The notes under the pieces are model-generated. The model made no database searches and was not told the origin of the DNA. It was given only the letters and a program-made list of their open reading frames with translations. The translations under genes were made by a program, and so were the position numbers. Shown piece by piece: positions 17,146 through 26,187 of a stretch of DNA of 64,000 nt. The stretch lies in contig CALVDZ010000003.1 in assembly GCA_944326445.1 (NCBI GenBank), forward strand, positions 62,001 through 126,000, given 5' to 3'. This DNA is from an uncultured Helicobacter sp. Its GTDB lineage: Bacteria > Campylobacterota > Campylobacteria > Campylobacterales > Helicobacteraceae. Numbering within the stretch: the first letter of the stretch is position 1; each line of letters starts with the position of its first letter.

Positions 17146-17949
17146 CTAGCGTTTTTGGCGCGAGTTTGGGGGCGTGTGCTCTTGGCGCGAGATTTCCCTG
17201 CCATTGCGATAGATGATGGTGTATTTGAGCGCGCCACTTGGCGTGTAGAGATGGGATTCTCCATCGGCTAAGTCATTGACATATCTCCCCCGCTCGCGCA
17301 CCACGCCGTGCCGATAATACCACAGCGACTCGCCATTGACATCGCCATTGACAAAAAACATCTGCGTGCGTATCTGTCCGTTGTCATAATACCACTTCGT
17401 CCAGCCATCTTGCCTGCCATCTTTGAAGCTAATCTCCCACGCAAGCTTGCCATTGCTATGATAGAGCCGCACCACGCCCGTGTAGTGATAATCCACGCTC
17501 TGTTCCACGCCATCGCCCCCCTCGGGAGTTTGCGCGATGAGATCTTTATAAGAGAATTTCAAGCCCTGTGAATCTTTTGGCTTCTCATCGCTCTCATCGC
17601 CCCTGCCCTCGCTTTGAGGTGCCGCGCCAGATTCTGTGCTAAGAGCGGTGGCGGGGGCTTTTTGTGAATCTTTTGGCTTAGGCTTTGGGGGCTTTATAGA
17701 ATCTTTTTGTTTAGACTTTGGCGCGCTTTTGGGTGCGCTCGATTTGGGGGCGTTTGGAGGGGTTGTAGAATCTTTAGAATCTCCTGTATAGGCAGCCTGT
17801 GAATCTGCGCTAGAGTGCGCAAGCGTGGCGGAGTGAGAGCCTGTATCAAGCGAGCTTGTCTGCGGCGAGCAGCTATACAGCCCCACAAGCACACACAAAA
17901 AGGCAGCCCACCGCGCGCCTCGTGGCAAAAATCCCAAGCTTATTTTCAA
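17146..17949 (-). CDS. lipoprotein with MORN-like (YwqK) repeats
   Basis: 267 residues. A signal peptide ends in a lipobox with Cys27 (VGLYSC). A long Ser/Pro/Lys linker (residues 30-125) contains many DS dipeptides encoded by the AGATTCT word. The C-terminal half has about four repeats of the type YYDNGQIRTQMFFVNGDVNG, the toxin-antitoxin/YwqK MORN variant. Probably an outer-membrane or periplasmic lipoprotein with a beta-repeat domain; the partner is unknown. It precedes the transporter by about 10 bases. Confidence 0.7.
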   Translation of the reverse strand: MKISLGFLPRGARWAAFLCVLVGLYSCSPQTSSLDTGSHSATLAHSSADSQAAYTGDSKDSTTPPNAPKSSAPKSAPKSKQKDSIKPPKPKPKDSQKAPATALSTESGAAPQSEGRGDESDEKPKDSQGLKFSYKDLIAQTPEGGDGVEQSVDYHYTGVVRLYHSNGKLAWEISFKDGRQDGWTKWYYDNGQIRTQMFFVNGDVNGESLWYYRHGVVRERGRYVNDLADGESHLYTPSGALKYTIIYRNGREISRQEHTPPNSRQKR

Positions 17950-18049
17950 CCAAAGTCCTTACAAAGAATATTAAAGAGTGTTAGCGCATAATCGTAAAAA
18001 TCGTGGAAAATTGTAGCGCGGATTTATGGGCTTTAAATAAACATCTCAT

Positions 18050-18055
18050 TATAAT
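18050..18055 (+). promoter_or_regulatory. -10 element for dnaE
   Basis: TATAAT preceded by AT-rich sequence, about 35 bp before the dnaE start at 18090. It supports the shorter N-terminus, since the longer frame would begin upstream of the promoter. Confidence 0.55.
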
Positions 18056-18089
18056 GCCCCGCCAAATAAGCCCTCGCAAGGAGCGTAAT

Positions 18090-21000
18090 ATGAGCTTTAC
18101 ACATTTGCATTTGCACACCGAGTTTTCTCTCTTAGATGGATTGAACAAAATCAAAAATCTCGCTAAGCAAATCCGCGCGCTTGGTATGGATTCTGTGGCT
18201 ATCACTGATCACGGCAATATGTTTGGCGCGCTAGAGTTTTATGTCGCGATGAAAGAAGAGGGCATAAACCCCATCATCGGCTTAGAAGCCTATATCCACA
18301 ATGGCGATGAGCTCAACGACAAAAGTATCAAGCAGCGGTTTCATCTCTGCCTTTTTGCCAAAAACGAGACAGGCTACAAAAACCTTATGTATCTTAGCTC
18401 CCAATCCTTCATCAATGGCTTTTACTACTACCCTAGGATTAATAAAAAGCTCCTGCGTGAGCATAGCGATGGGCTTGTGTGTAGCTCGGCGTGCCTGCAG
18501 GGCGAGATAAATTGGCATCTTAATACCAAAAACGAGCGCAATGTGCGCTTTGGGGCGAAGGGCTATGAAGTGGCAAAGGACATAGCACTTGAGTATAAGG
18601 ACATCTTTGGCGAGGATTTTTACCTAGAGATTATGCGCCACGGGATTGGCGATCAGTATTTTATCGATGAGCAGATTCTGCGGCTTGGCAGAGAGCTAGG
18701 GATCAAAGTCATTGCTACCAACGACACGCACTACACATTGCAAGATGATGCCGACGCGCAAAACATCGCATTCCGCGTGCTTATGGGGGATTCTAAGGGG
18801 CTAAAGCATATCGTTAAGGAATTTTATATCAAATCCCCAGAGCAAATGCAAAAGCTCTTCTTAGATATCCCAGAAGTGCTCGCAAACACCCAAGAGATTG
18901 CCCAAAAATGCCAGCTAAATATCAGTCTCAAAAACAAAGAGATAAAAAACAAGCACACAGGCGAGATTATCCTGCACAACACCCCCGCCACCCCGCCGAC
19001 TTTCAAAAACACTCAAGAATACGCCAAAAAAGAGGGCTTAGATTCTGTGCTAGGAATGGATATAGAATCTATCACAGATTCTGTGTATTTTGCCTACAAA
19101 TGCCGCGAGGGGCTAGCTAAGCGACTCCAAAATGTGCCACAAAGTGAGCACACGCGCTATAAAGAGCGGCTAGAGCAAGAAATCGAGATCATTACCAATA
19201 TGAAATTCCCGGGTTATATGCTTATCGTGTGGGATTTTGTGAATTTTGCCAAGACTAATGGTATCCCCGTAGGACCGGGCAGAGGCTCGGCGGCGGGGAG
19301 TCTCGTAGCCTATAGCCTTTCTATCACCAATATCGATCCTATCAAATACGACTTGCTCTTTGAGCGATTTTTAAACCCCGAGCGCGTGAGTATGCCCGAT
19401 ATTGATATGGACTTTTGCCAACGGCGGCGCGGCGAGATGATCGAGTATGTTACGCGCGTGTATGGCAAATACAATGTCGCCCAAGTCATCACCTTTGGTT
19501 CTCTTTTAGCCAAAGGCGTGATACGCGATGTAGGGCGCGTGCTCGAGATGCCCTATGCCGAGGCTGATGCCTTTGCTAAGCTTATCCCAAATGAGCTAGG
19601 TATCACGCTTACCAAACAAGTGGGCAAAGATGGCAAAGAAAAAGATGGCGCGTGGGAAAAAGAGCCCAAAATCCGCGAGCTTGTGCAAAACAACCCTAAG
19701 GCAAAAGAAGTGTGGGATCGCGCCCTAGCCCTTGAAGGACTAAAGCGCAATGCAGGTATCCACGCCGCGGCTATCGTGATAGATTCTGCCCAAGAGCTTT
19801 GGCACAAAGTCCCGCTGTATGCCAATGACAAGACAAAGGGCGTGGTTACGCAGTATTCTATGGATTGGCTTGAGCCTGTGGATCTCATCAAATTTGACTT
19901 TTTGGGCCTAAAAACGCTCACGATGATTGATGATGCACTCAAGCTCATCAAAAAGCGTTATGATATAGATATCGACTTTACAACTATGCCTATGGAAGAT
20001 CCCGCGGTGTTTGGGACGATTCAGAGCGGCAGCACGCTTGGGCTCTTCCAAATAGAATCTGAGGGTATGCAAGATCTCAGCAAAAAGCTAAAACCAAGCT
20101 CTTTTGAGGACATCATCGCGATGCTCGCGCTCTATCGCCCCGGTCCTATGGAATCTGGTATGTTAGATGACTTCATCAAGCGCAAGCACGGGCTAGAGCC
20201 CATCGCTTACGCCTTTGATATACTCGAGCCGATTTTGCGCCCTACTTATGGGATCATCGTCTATCAAGAGCAGGTGATGCAGATCGTGCAGGCAGTGGGT
20301 GGATTTTCACTAGGTGGGGCGGATCTCGTGCGCCGCGCGATGGGCAAAAAGAAAGTCGATGAAATGCTGCGCCTCAAAAAAGAATTTGCCGATGGGGCGC
20401 AAAAAAATGGCTTAGATAGGCAAAAAGCCGAGGATTTGTGGGAGCTCATCGTCAAGTTTGCCGGCTATGGATTCAATAAATCCCACTCGGCAGCTTACGC
20501 GATGATAACCTACCAAACCGCCTATCTCAAAACCTACTACCAACACGAGTTTATGGCAGCAATGCTTACCAGCGAGACGAACAAAGTAGAATCGGTAGCA
20601 AAATACATCAACGAAGTGAGGGCACTAAACCTCGAGGTGCTCCCCCCGCATGTGAATTACTCCGAAAACGACTTTGGCGTGAGCGAGATTGATGGGGTAA
20701 AAAAAATCGTCTTTGGACTAAGCGCGATTAAGGGGCTTGGCGAAGCGCCCATTGAAGATATCATATCCGAGCGTGAAAAAAATGGCAACTACAAGGATTT
20801 GGCGGATTTCATCGGGCGCGTGGATTTTTCCAAACTCACCAAACGCTCCCTAGAGCCACTGATCAAAAGCGGCAGCCTCGATGGACTTGGATTTTCACGC
20901 AAAAGTATGCTAGAGAATATCGACACCATTTGCGAGGCAGGGCGGCAAAAAGACAAGGGCAACGCGCAGTTTGATACCTCCTCGCTTTTTGCCAAAGAGG

Positions 21001-21767
21001 ATTTTGACACCACGAGTGTGAATCTTAGTATCAGCAACGCCAAAGAATACGATTCTAATATGCTTTTGCAGTATGAGTTTGAATGCCTTGGAGTGTATTT
21101 GGGCGGACATCCGCTCGATAGATTCAAAGCCCAAATAGACGCGCTTAAGGGCGTGAGTATGATGGCAGATATCCATAGCCTCGAGATAGGCAGCCAATGT
21201 ATGTTAGTTGGCAAAGTCATTGAAGTCAAGCGCAGGATTAGCAAAAAGGGCAAGCCCTATGGCAGCGTGGGGCTGCTAGATTTTGGCGGGAGCTCGAATT
21301 TCACGATTTTTGAAAAGCATTTGGCAAAAATCGAGGAATTGCGAGCCACAAACCGCGATCCCGATGAACCACTTGCCTTTAAATGCAAAGTCGAGGAGAT
21401 GAATGACAAAAAGGAAGTGCGCGTGATGGAGATCCTCACGCTTGAGGAGGCAAAGGATCAAAAGGTGCGCCTCAAAAAGCACAAAGACGAGCCAGACAAA
21501 GCCCCTCAGTCTATCCCGCTTGATTTGCGTCCGCAAGTGATTGACACCTGCACGCCACTCACACTTGTGATAGATTCTGAAGCGATGCAAGCCAATGTCA
21601 TCTCGCACACCTTTGAGGCGATCAAGACATTTGCGCACGCACACAAGGGGGCTAGGGAGCTGCGCGTGCTGATTAAAAACAAAGAGAGTCAATACACCTT
21701 TGTGAGCGATGTGATGGTGGATTCTGCGATAAAGGAGCACTTTGACGCACTGCATTGGGTGGGGTAA
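18090..21767 (+). CDS. dnaE: DNA polymerase III alpha subunit
   Basis: 1225 residues from the ATG at 18090, which has AAGGAG and begins with the PHP domain (HLHTEFSLLDG, ITDHGNM). The polymerase centre has GPGRGSAAGS and the catalytic aspartates in PDIDMDF. Further on are YRPGPMESG, a helix-hairpin-helix region and an OB-like C-terminal part. It is the replicative polymerase. Near residue 340 a loop (GLDSVLGMDIESITDS) is encoded by three AGATTCT/AGAATCT words. After the stop, the -1 frame stays open to 21901 (ending KPPKQKK), so the annotated C-terminus may be incomplete. Confidence 0.95.
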   Translation: MSFTHLHLHTEFSLLDGLNKIKNLAKQIRALGMDSVAITDHGNMFGALEFYVAMKEEGINPIIGLEAYIHNGDELNDKSIKQRFHLCLFAKNETGYKNLMYLSSQSFINGFYYYPRINKKLLREHSDGLVCSSACLQGEINWHLNTKNERNVRFGAKGYEVAKDIALEYKDIFGEDFYLEIMRHGIGDQYFIDEQILRLGRELGIKVIATNDTHYTLQDDADAQNIAFRVLMGDSKGLKHIVKEFYIKSPEQMQKLFLDIPEVLANTQEIAQKCQLNISLKNKEIKNKHTGEIILHNTPATPPTFKNTQEYAKKEGLDSVLGMDIESITDSVYFAYKCREGLAKRLQNVPQSEHTRYKERLEQEIEIITNMKFPGYMLIVWDFVNFAKTNGIPVGPGRGSAAGSLVAYSLSITNIDPIKYDLLFERFLNPERVSMPDIDMDFCQRRRGEMIEYVTRVYGKYNVAQVITFGSLLAKGVIRDVGRVLEMPYAEADAFAKLIPNELGITLTKQVGKDGKEKDGAWEKEPKIRELVQNNPKAKEVWDRALALEGLKRNAGIHAAAIVIDSAQELWHKVPLYANDKTKGVVTQYSMDWLEPVDLIKFDFLGLKTLTMIDDALKLIKKRYDIDIDFTTMPMEDPAVFGTIQSGSTLGLFQIESEGMQDLSKKLKPSSFEDIIAMLALYRPGPMESGMLDDFIKRKHGLEPIAYAFDILEPILRPTYGIIVYQEQVMQIVQAVGGFSLGGADLVRRAMGKKKVDEMLRLKKEFADGAQKNGLDRQKAEDLWELIVKFAGYGFNKSHSAAYAMITYQTAYLKTYYQHEFMAAMLTSETNKVESVAKYINEVRALNLEVLPPHVNYSENDFGVSEIDGVKKIVFGLSAIKGLGEAPIEDIISEREKNGNYKDLADFIGRVDFSKLTKRSLEPLIKSGSLDGLGFSRKSMLENIDTICEAGRQKDKGNAQFDTSSLFAKEDFDTTSVNLSISNAKEYDSNMLLQYEFECLGVYLGGHPLDRFKAQIDALKGVSMMADIHSLEIGSQCMLVGKVIEVKRRISKKGKPYGSVGLLDFGGSSNFTIFEKHLAKIEELRATNRDPDEPLAFKCKVEEMNDKKEVRVMEILTLEEAKDQKVRLKKHKDEPDKAPQSIPLDLRPQVIDTCTPLTLVIDSEAMQANVISHTFEAIKTFAHAHKGARELRVLIKNKESQYTFVSDVMVDSAIKEHFDALHWVG

Positions 21768-22156
21768 GGCACACACGCGACACCTCGCCCCACCCGCAAA
21801 AAGAAAATGTCTATATCCACCCACAAAAGCTCCAAGAGGCACTAGACATACTCGAGGCAGAGCTAACAAGGAGGGAAAAGCCACCAAAGCAAAAGAAGTG
21901 AGGCAAAATAGGCGAGGGGGCTGCCCAAGCCCTGATAGAGGAGTTTTAGAGATTCTAAATTGTAGATTCTCTCAAGCAATTACAGAATCTACCTCCATAG
22001 ATTCTAAAGATTCACAAAAACAAAATAGAAAATCTAACTTTTTAGAATCTAAGCAACTTACAGAATCCACAACGCCAAAAACCTTATCAAGGCTTTGCCC
22101 GATTCAAATAATAGTGCGTGCGTAAGCACGATGCCTAAGCGCAATTGCAAAATTGC

Positions 22157-22211
22157 GCCATTTTTGCAAAGCAAAAATCACATCAATATGGAGGTGCGCT
22201 AGCACCAACCG
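22157..22211 (+). repeat. left arm of a 55-bp inverted repeat
   Basis: Matches the reverse complement of 23101-23155 at 52 of 55 positions, the differences being the loop of an internal hairpin. The arm begins with ATTTTTGC-AAA-GCAAAAAT (22160-22178). Weaker similarity continues outward for about 70-100 bp (for example ATCAAGGCTTTGCC at 22086-22099) and inward to CTCGCCCTT. Confidence 0.85.
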
Positions 22212-22219
22212 CCCCTCGC

Positions 22220-22290
22220 CCTTGTCGTGGTGGTAAAAATGCGTTAAAAAAATGCAGTAGTGCATTTTTAGCATTTTTGCCTAGACAAGG
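22220..22290 (+). repeat. 71-base long hairpin
   Basis: CCTTGTC (22220-22226) pairs with GACAAGG (22284-22290). GGTAAAAATGC (22232-22242) pairs with GCATTTTTGCC (22271-22281, one G-T). AAAAATGCA (22248-22256) pairs with TGCATTTTT (22261-22269) around a 4-base loop. It lies immediately inside the left arm of the inverted repeat. Confidence 0.7.
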
Positions 22291-23100
22291 AAAAAGCGAG
22301 GCACTCTCCCCGTTTGCCGTGCCAAAGGCTTGCAAGCGCAGCGCAGCAAAAACAGCGGAGACTTTTTCGGGGCTGGGGAGAGGGGAATACCCCTTTTTGC
22401 GAAAAAACACAAGATTCTAAAAAATTAGAAAGTATTCGTGAGAACACGACTCTAAGAAACTTAGAATCTACAGAATCCAAAGCAGATTCAGAATCTAAGG
22501 CGGAGAATCTAGGAAACACAGAATCTAAAACATTTACAGAATCTAGCCACTTAGATTCTGAAACAATCACAGAATCTAAAGAGATTCTAAGAAGTGAGCA
22601 AAGACAGAATCTAAACAATGCGGAATTTGGGGAATCCAAAGCAGATTCAGAATCTAAGACATTTACAGAATCTAAGGTGGAGATTCTCAAAAGCGTAGAA
22701 TTGAAAGAGGTTTTAAAAAATGAGCCAATACAGAATCTAAGTCCCAAAGAGCCCGCACAATGCAACACAGAACCTAAGCCCAACACAATCCCCCCACAGA
22801 TTCATAAACACAAAATCAAGCCTCCAAACAAAGCAGATTCTAAAACACAAAGGCAATCACAGAATCTAAATAAAGAAAATCTAAGAAGCCTAGAATCTAA
22901 AGGAGGTAGAAGCTAAGACATTGCAGAATCTAGCCCGAGAGATTCTCAAACATGCACAGAATCCAGCGTAGATTCAGAATCTAAAGAGCACATAGAATCT
23001 AATCAAACCTTAGAATCTAGCCTCTTAGATTCACATTCTCACGGATATTCCCTAGCTTCTCATCATCACTTGTTTGCGCAAAAAGAAAAGGGCGAGTGTT

Positions 23101-23155
23101 CGGTTGGTGCTAGCGCACCTCCATATTGATGTGATTTTTGCAACGCAAAAATGGC
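23101..23155 (-). repeat. right arm of the 55-bp inverted repeat
   Basis: Reverse-complement partner of 22157-22211. It carries the equivalent ATTTTTGC-AAC-GCAAAAAT hairpin, in which the loop is changed but both stems are kept. The diverged flank includes GGCAAAGCCTTGAT at 23224-23237. About 0.9 kb separates the two arms. Confidence 0.85.
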
Positions 23156-23385
23156 AGAATCTAAAGCTTTAGAATCTTTAGATTCTGCTCGGCTTGCGCT
23201 TACGCGCCCCATTATTTAAATTTGGCAAAGCCTTGATGAGATTTTCTAGCGTTATGGATTATATAAATTGCTTAGATTCTGAAACTATCTGTGTGTATTT
23301 TAGAATCTGCCCTGTTTGAATCTTGATTGTTTTTGAATCTGTGAAGGTAAATTCTAAGATTATGAATCTAAGTTCTGCAAACGCC

Positions 23386-23423
23386 TTAGATTCTGAATTT
23401 TCTTGAGATTCTGCGCTTGGCTT
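23386..23423 (+). repeat. 38-bp direct repeat, copy 1
   Basis: Begins TTAGATTCTGAATTTTCTTG and matches 45484-45521 at 36 of 38 positions. Both copies close an AGAATCT-rich gap. Confidence 0.8.
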
Positions 23424-23453
23424 TGCGCACAAAAAATAGTGGCTTCAGTGGTG

Positions 23454-24194
23454 CTACCCTATAATCTCACAAAACCTCGCGACTTCTAGGCTCGCGCTAC
23501 CCACCAACACGCCATCGACATTTGCCAAGCGCATAATCTCCCCTGCGTTTTTCTCATTCACACTGCCCCCATAGAGCAGCGGCACACTGAGGAAGCTGCG
23601 CAAAAACTCGTGCGTGCGCTCTATATCCTCTAGCCCCGCGCTCACACCCGTGCCAATCGCCCATATCGGCTCATACGCCACGATGAGATTCTCATACTGC
23701 GCATTAATCCCCTCAAACTCCGCGCGCAAAAACGCCTCCACGTCCCCACTCTGACGCACCGCGAGATCCTCGCCTATGCAATAGATTATCCTAAATCCCG
23801 CCTTGGCAAAATACGCAAACTTCTGCGCGATATACGCTTGAGACTCCCCAAAAATCGTGCGCCGCTCGCTATGCCCAATGAGGATAGAATCTATCCCAAA
23901 TTCCCTGAGCTGCTGCGCGCCTATCTCGCCGGTAAATCCGCCATTTTCCACACAATGCGCGTTTTGCGCGCCCACACGCACGAATGTATAGGCATTCTCA
24001 AGCAACGCCGCCTGATTGGGGAAGACAAACACCTCCGCGCGCTCTTTAGAATCTCTCGTAAGATCCGCCTTACAATCCGCCCCGTTAGAATCTACCCCCA
24101 TACGCCTGCTAAGATACGCCTCAAGCTCGGTGATATACGCCTTAGTTTGCGCGCGCGTGAGGTTGCATTTGAAGTTTGCTGCAAAAATCGCCAT
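23454..24194 (-). CDS. tpiA: triosephosphate isomerase
   Basis: 246 residues. The N-terminal NFKCN contributes Asn and Lys, the catalytic His is in IGHSERR, and the catalytic Glu and loop are in YEPIWAIGTG. The phosphate loop LLYGGSVN and GVLVGSASL complete the barrel. It interconverts dihydroxyacetone phosphate and glyceraldehyde 3-phosphate. A variable loop near residues 34-52 contains DS pairs encoded by AGATTCT words. It is the last gene of a minus-strand run. Confidence 0.95.
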   Translation of the reverse strand: MAIFAANFKCNLTRAQTKAYITELEAYLSRRMGVDSNGADCKADLTRDSKERAEVFVFPNQAALLENAYTFVRVGAQNAHCVENGGFTGEIGAQQLREFGIDSILIGHSERRTIFGESQAYIAQKFAYFAKAGFRIIYCIGEDLAVRQSGDVEAFLRAEFEGINAQYENLIVAYEPIWAIGTGVSAGLEDIERTHEFLRSFLSVPLLYGGSVNEKNAGEIMRLANVDGVLVGSASLEVARFCEIIG

Positions 24195-24251
24195 TATCCG
24201 CTCCTTTGTCTCCGTATTCTCAAAATCCCCGCATTATGCCATTTTCTTGTT

Positions 24252-24893
24252 TCACCACGGCTTTAATGTGGGCTTTAATTTGCGCTCTAGCCCGGACTTT
24301 TGGCTAGGCGTAGAATCCGCCTCGGGGCTGATAGATTCTATAGAATCCACAGAATCTAAGCCCACATCTTTTGTGCTCATCTCCTCTGACTTGGCGATTT
24401 GTAGAGCTAGGAGCGGGGCGGTGCTCTCAATCTCGCGAGAATCTCGGGCTTTGGGTTTGGTAATGATGGCAGCCACCGCCCTCCTTTGCTCCAAAAGCTC
24501 GCGCGTGATGGCGAGATTTGTCTGTGTGGCAGCACTTGGCGCGAGATTCTGTGCGTTTTCAAAGGCGTGGTGCGCCTCCACATAGCGATGAAGCATAAAG
24601 AGAGCATTGCCTAGATTGTGCCACAGAAGCGCGTAGTAGGCGTGTGCGCAGGGCAGCTCCAAGCTCTCCTGATACAATCGCACCGCGCTCGCATACACGC
24701 CCATTTTGTAATACACATTGGCGAGGTTGTAGGCATTCTCACAATGCCTTTGTGTGGCATAAATACGCTCATAATCCCCCAAGGCACGCTCATAATGCCC
24801 ATTTTTATACCAAAAATACGCGCGCATAGATTCAAACGCCCCCGTGCTCAAGGCTAGATTCACCCACAGACACACACAGAGCACAGCCCGCAC
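24252..24893 (-). CDS. secreted TPR-repeat protein
   Basis: 213 residues with a signal peptide (VLCVCLWVNLALSTGA) and about three tetratricopeptide repeats (YKNGHYERALGDYERIY; YYKMGVYASAVRLYQESLE; MLHRYVEAHHAFENAQNLAP). The C-terminal tail (150-213) is low-complexity and rich in DS/ES encoded by AGATTCT/AGAATCT. A periplasmic scaffold of BatE type is possible, since a BatD-like gene lies at 5-6 kb, but this is only suggestive. The start abuts the ung stop. Confidence 0.7.
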   Translation of the reverse strand: MRAVLCVCLWVNLALSTGAFESMRAYFWYKNGHYERALGDYERIYATQRHCENAYNLANVYYKMGVYASAVRLYQESLELPCAHAYYALLWHNLGNALFMLHRYVEAHHAFENAQNLAPSAATQTNLAITRELLEQRRAVAAIITKPKARDSREIESTAPLLALQIAKSEEMSTKDVGLDSVDSIESISPEADSTPSQKSGLERKLKPTLKPW

Positions 24894-25601
24894 TCACAAG
24901 CTCCAATCCACGCTTTCCCCGCGCGCGTGCAGATAGGCGTTTGCCTTCACAAAACAATCACTCCCCACAAAACCTCTAGCAAGCGGGCTGGGGTGCGGTG
25001 CGGTGATCACACAATGCCGCGCGCTATCAATGAGCCAAGCCTTTTGCCTAGCGTAATTGCCCCATAGCATAAAGACAATCCCCTCGCGCGATGCGCAAAG
25101 CCTAGAGATCACCGCGTCGCTAAATCGCTGCCACCCCAAGTGCTTGTGAGAGGCGGGGGCATTTGCCTCCACGCTTAGGATACTATTTAGCAGCAGCACG
25201 CCCCGCCGCGCCCACGCGCTCAAATCCCCGTGTGCTGGCGGAATAAAATCCGTGGTGCGCGCGAGCTCTTTGTAGATATTTTTGAGTGAAGGTGGGGGCG
25301 GCAAGGGAGAGGGGACAGAAAAGGATAAGCCCATCGCCTGTGGAATCTCCACGAGACGCTCCCCATCGCGCACCGCCACGCTGCCGTGGTAGGGATCTTG
25401 TCCGAGTATGACGACGCGCACCTCTTGGGGAAGCGTGCTCTCAAAAGCGTTAAATAACAATCGCGGGGGTGGGTAGAGGGTTTTGCCAAGCTTTAGCTGG
25501 GCGTAGTAGGCGTCTCTGATCTCATCAAAATACGCGCTCTCAAGCTCCTCTTTGAGCAGTTCCTTCCACTCTAAAGGGAGCTTGATAGAATCTAGATTCA
25601 T
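24894..25601 (-). CDS. ung: uracil-DNA glycosylase
   Basis: 235 residues from ATG 25601, which overlaps the gatC stop as ATGA; a longer frame only shadows gatC. Family 1 signatures are intact: the water-activating LGQDPYHG, LLNSILSVEANAP and the HPSPLAR loop that inserts into DNA. It removes uracil from DNA to start base-excision repair. Confidence 0.93.
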   Translation of the reverse strand: MNLDSIKLPLEWKELLKEELESAYFDEIRDAYYAQLKLGKTLYPPPRLLFNAFESTLPQEVRVVILGQDPYHGSVAVRDGERLVEIPQAMGLSFSVPSPLPPPPSLKNIYKELARTTDFIPPAHGDLSAWARRGVLLLNSILSVEANAPASHKHLGWQRFSDAVISRLCASREGIVFMLWGNYARQKAWLIDSARHCVITAPHPSPLARGFVGSDCFVKANAYLHARGESVDWSL

Positions 25602-25876
25602 TCGATGATTTTGGGGACGATGAAAAAGCCATCTTGGGCTTTGGGTGCGCACGCTAGCACATCTGTAGCGATATGAGAATCCACCACCACATCATCGCGC
25701 AATGGGGTTTTTAGCTCTGCAAGTGGTGCTATCTCATCAAGTTTGAGGGAGTTTAGGTTTTCTACAAATCCTAGAATCTCATCAAGCTGGGCTTTTATCT
25801 CATCGTGCTTATCCCCATCGATTTTAATACTGCCAAGCCGCTGCAGCTTCGCCAAAGTCGTATCATCAATATGCAT
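25598..25876 (-). CDS. gatC: Asp/Glu-tRNA amidotransferase subunit C
   Basis: 92 residues with the family pattern: N-terminal DDTTLAKLQRLGSIKI, then a helix ending LDEILGFVENLNSLKLDEIAP, then the LRDDVV stretch. GatC stabilises the GatAB enzyme that converts misacylated Glu-tRNA(Gln) and Asp-tRNA(Asn), needed in bacteria lacking GlnRS or AsnRS. gatA and gatB are not in the window. Confidence 0.88.
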   Translation of the reverse strand: MHIDDTTLAKLQRLGSIKIDGDKHDEIKAQLDEILGFVENLNSLKLDEIAPLAELKTPLRDDVVVDSHIATDVLACAPKAQDGFFIVPKIIE

Positions 25877-25893
25877 AGATTTTGCTTTGGTGC

Positions 25894-26121
25894 TTATTTG
25901 CCCTGCTCTTTGCGATATTTGAGAATCATCGCATAAGCTTCATCTTTCAAGCGCAACTTTTGCTTTTTGAGCACTTCTAGCTCCATATCTGTGAGCAACT
26001 CATCGCCATCTTCTATGCGCTTAATCCTATCATCAAGCGCGTTGTGCTCATCAAAAATCTTTGCAAAATGCGCATCGTGTGTCTTTAGCTGGGTAACCTC
26101 ATCTCTGTATTCGTGAAACAT
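25894..26121 (-). CDS. YdcH/DUF465-like small protein
   Basis: 75 residues from ATG 26121, chosen because AAAAGGAG lies 5 bases before it; the longer start at 26139 lies upstream of that site. Highly charged and helical (HEYRDEVTQLK, then LKKQKLRLKDEAYAMI), matching the YdcH family of coiled-coil-like small proteins of unknown function. Confidence 0.7.
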   Translation of the reverse strand: MFHEYRDEVTQLKTHDAHFAKIFDEHNALDDRIKRIEDGDELLTDMELEVLKKQKLRLKDEAYAMILKYRKEQGK

Positions 26122-26187
26122 ACAAACTCCTTTTGACAAAAATATGCGCCATTGTAGGATAAATTTGCAAAAGAGATGATTAAAGAG

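Larger units (their letters stand above)
21768..23453. other. AGAATCT-rich repeat island without a convincing gene
   Basis: About 1.7 kb between dnaE and tpiA. I count roughly 34 copies of AGAATCT or AGATTCT between 21940 and 23430. It contains a 55-bp inverted repeat, a long hairpin and several short hairpins. Open frames such as 22314-22916 (plus) read as Glu-Ser-Lys-rich text (ESK, TES, SES); this follows from the word itself falling in one phase, and they lack an ATG and a ribosome-binding site. The first 130 bp may be coding in the frame following dnaE. Confidence 0.7.

Noticed and set aside
17135..17264. N-terminal extension of the DMT transporter
   Set aside because: It would overlap the 3' end of the preceding lipoprotein gene and reads as a shadow; transporters of this family are about 300 residues.
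22314..22916. Open frame of 200 residues rich in Glu-Ser-Lys in the 22-kb island
   Set aside because: It has only a TTG start, no ribosome-binding site, and its protein text is what repeated ACAGAATCTA gives in one phase; kept as part of the repeat island.
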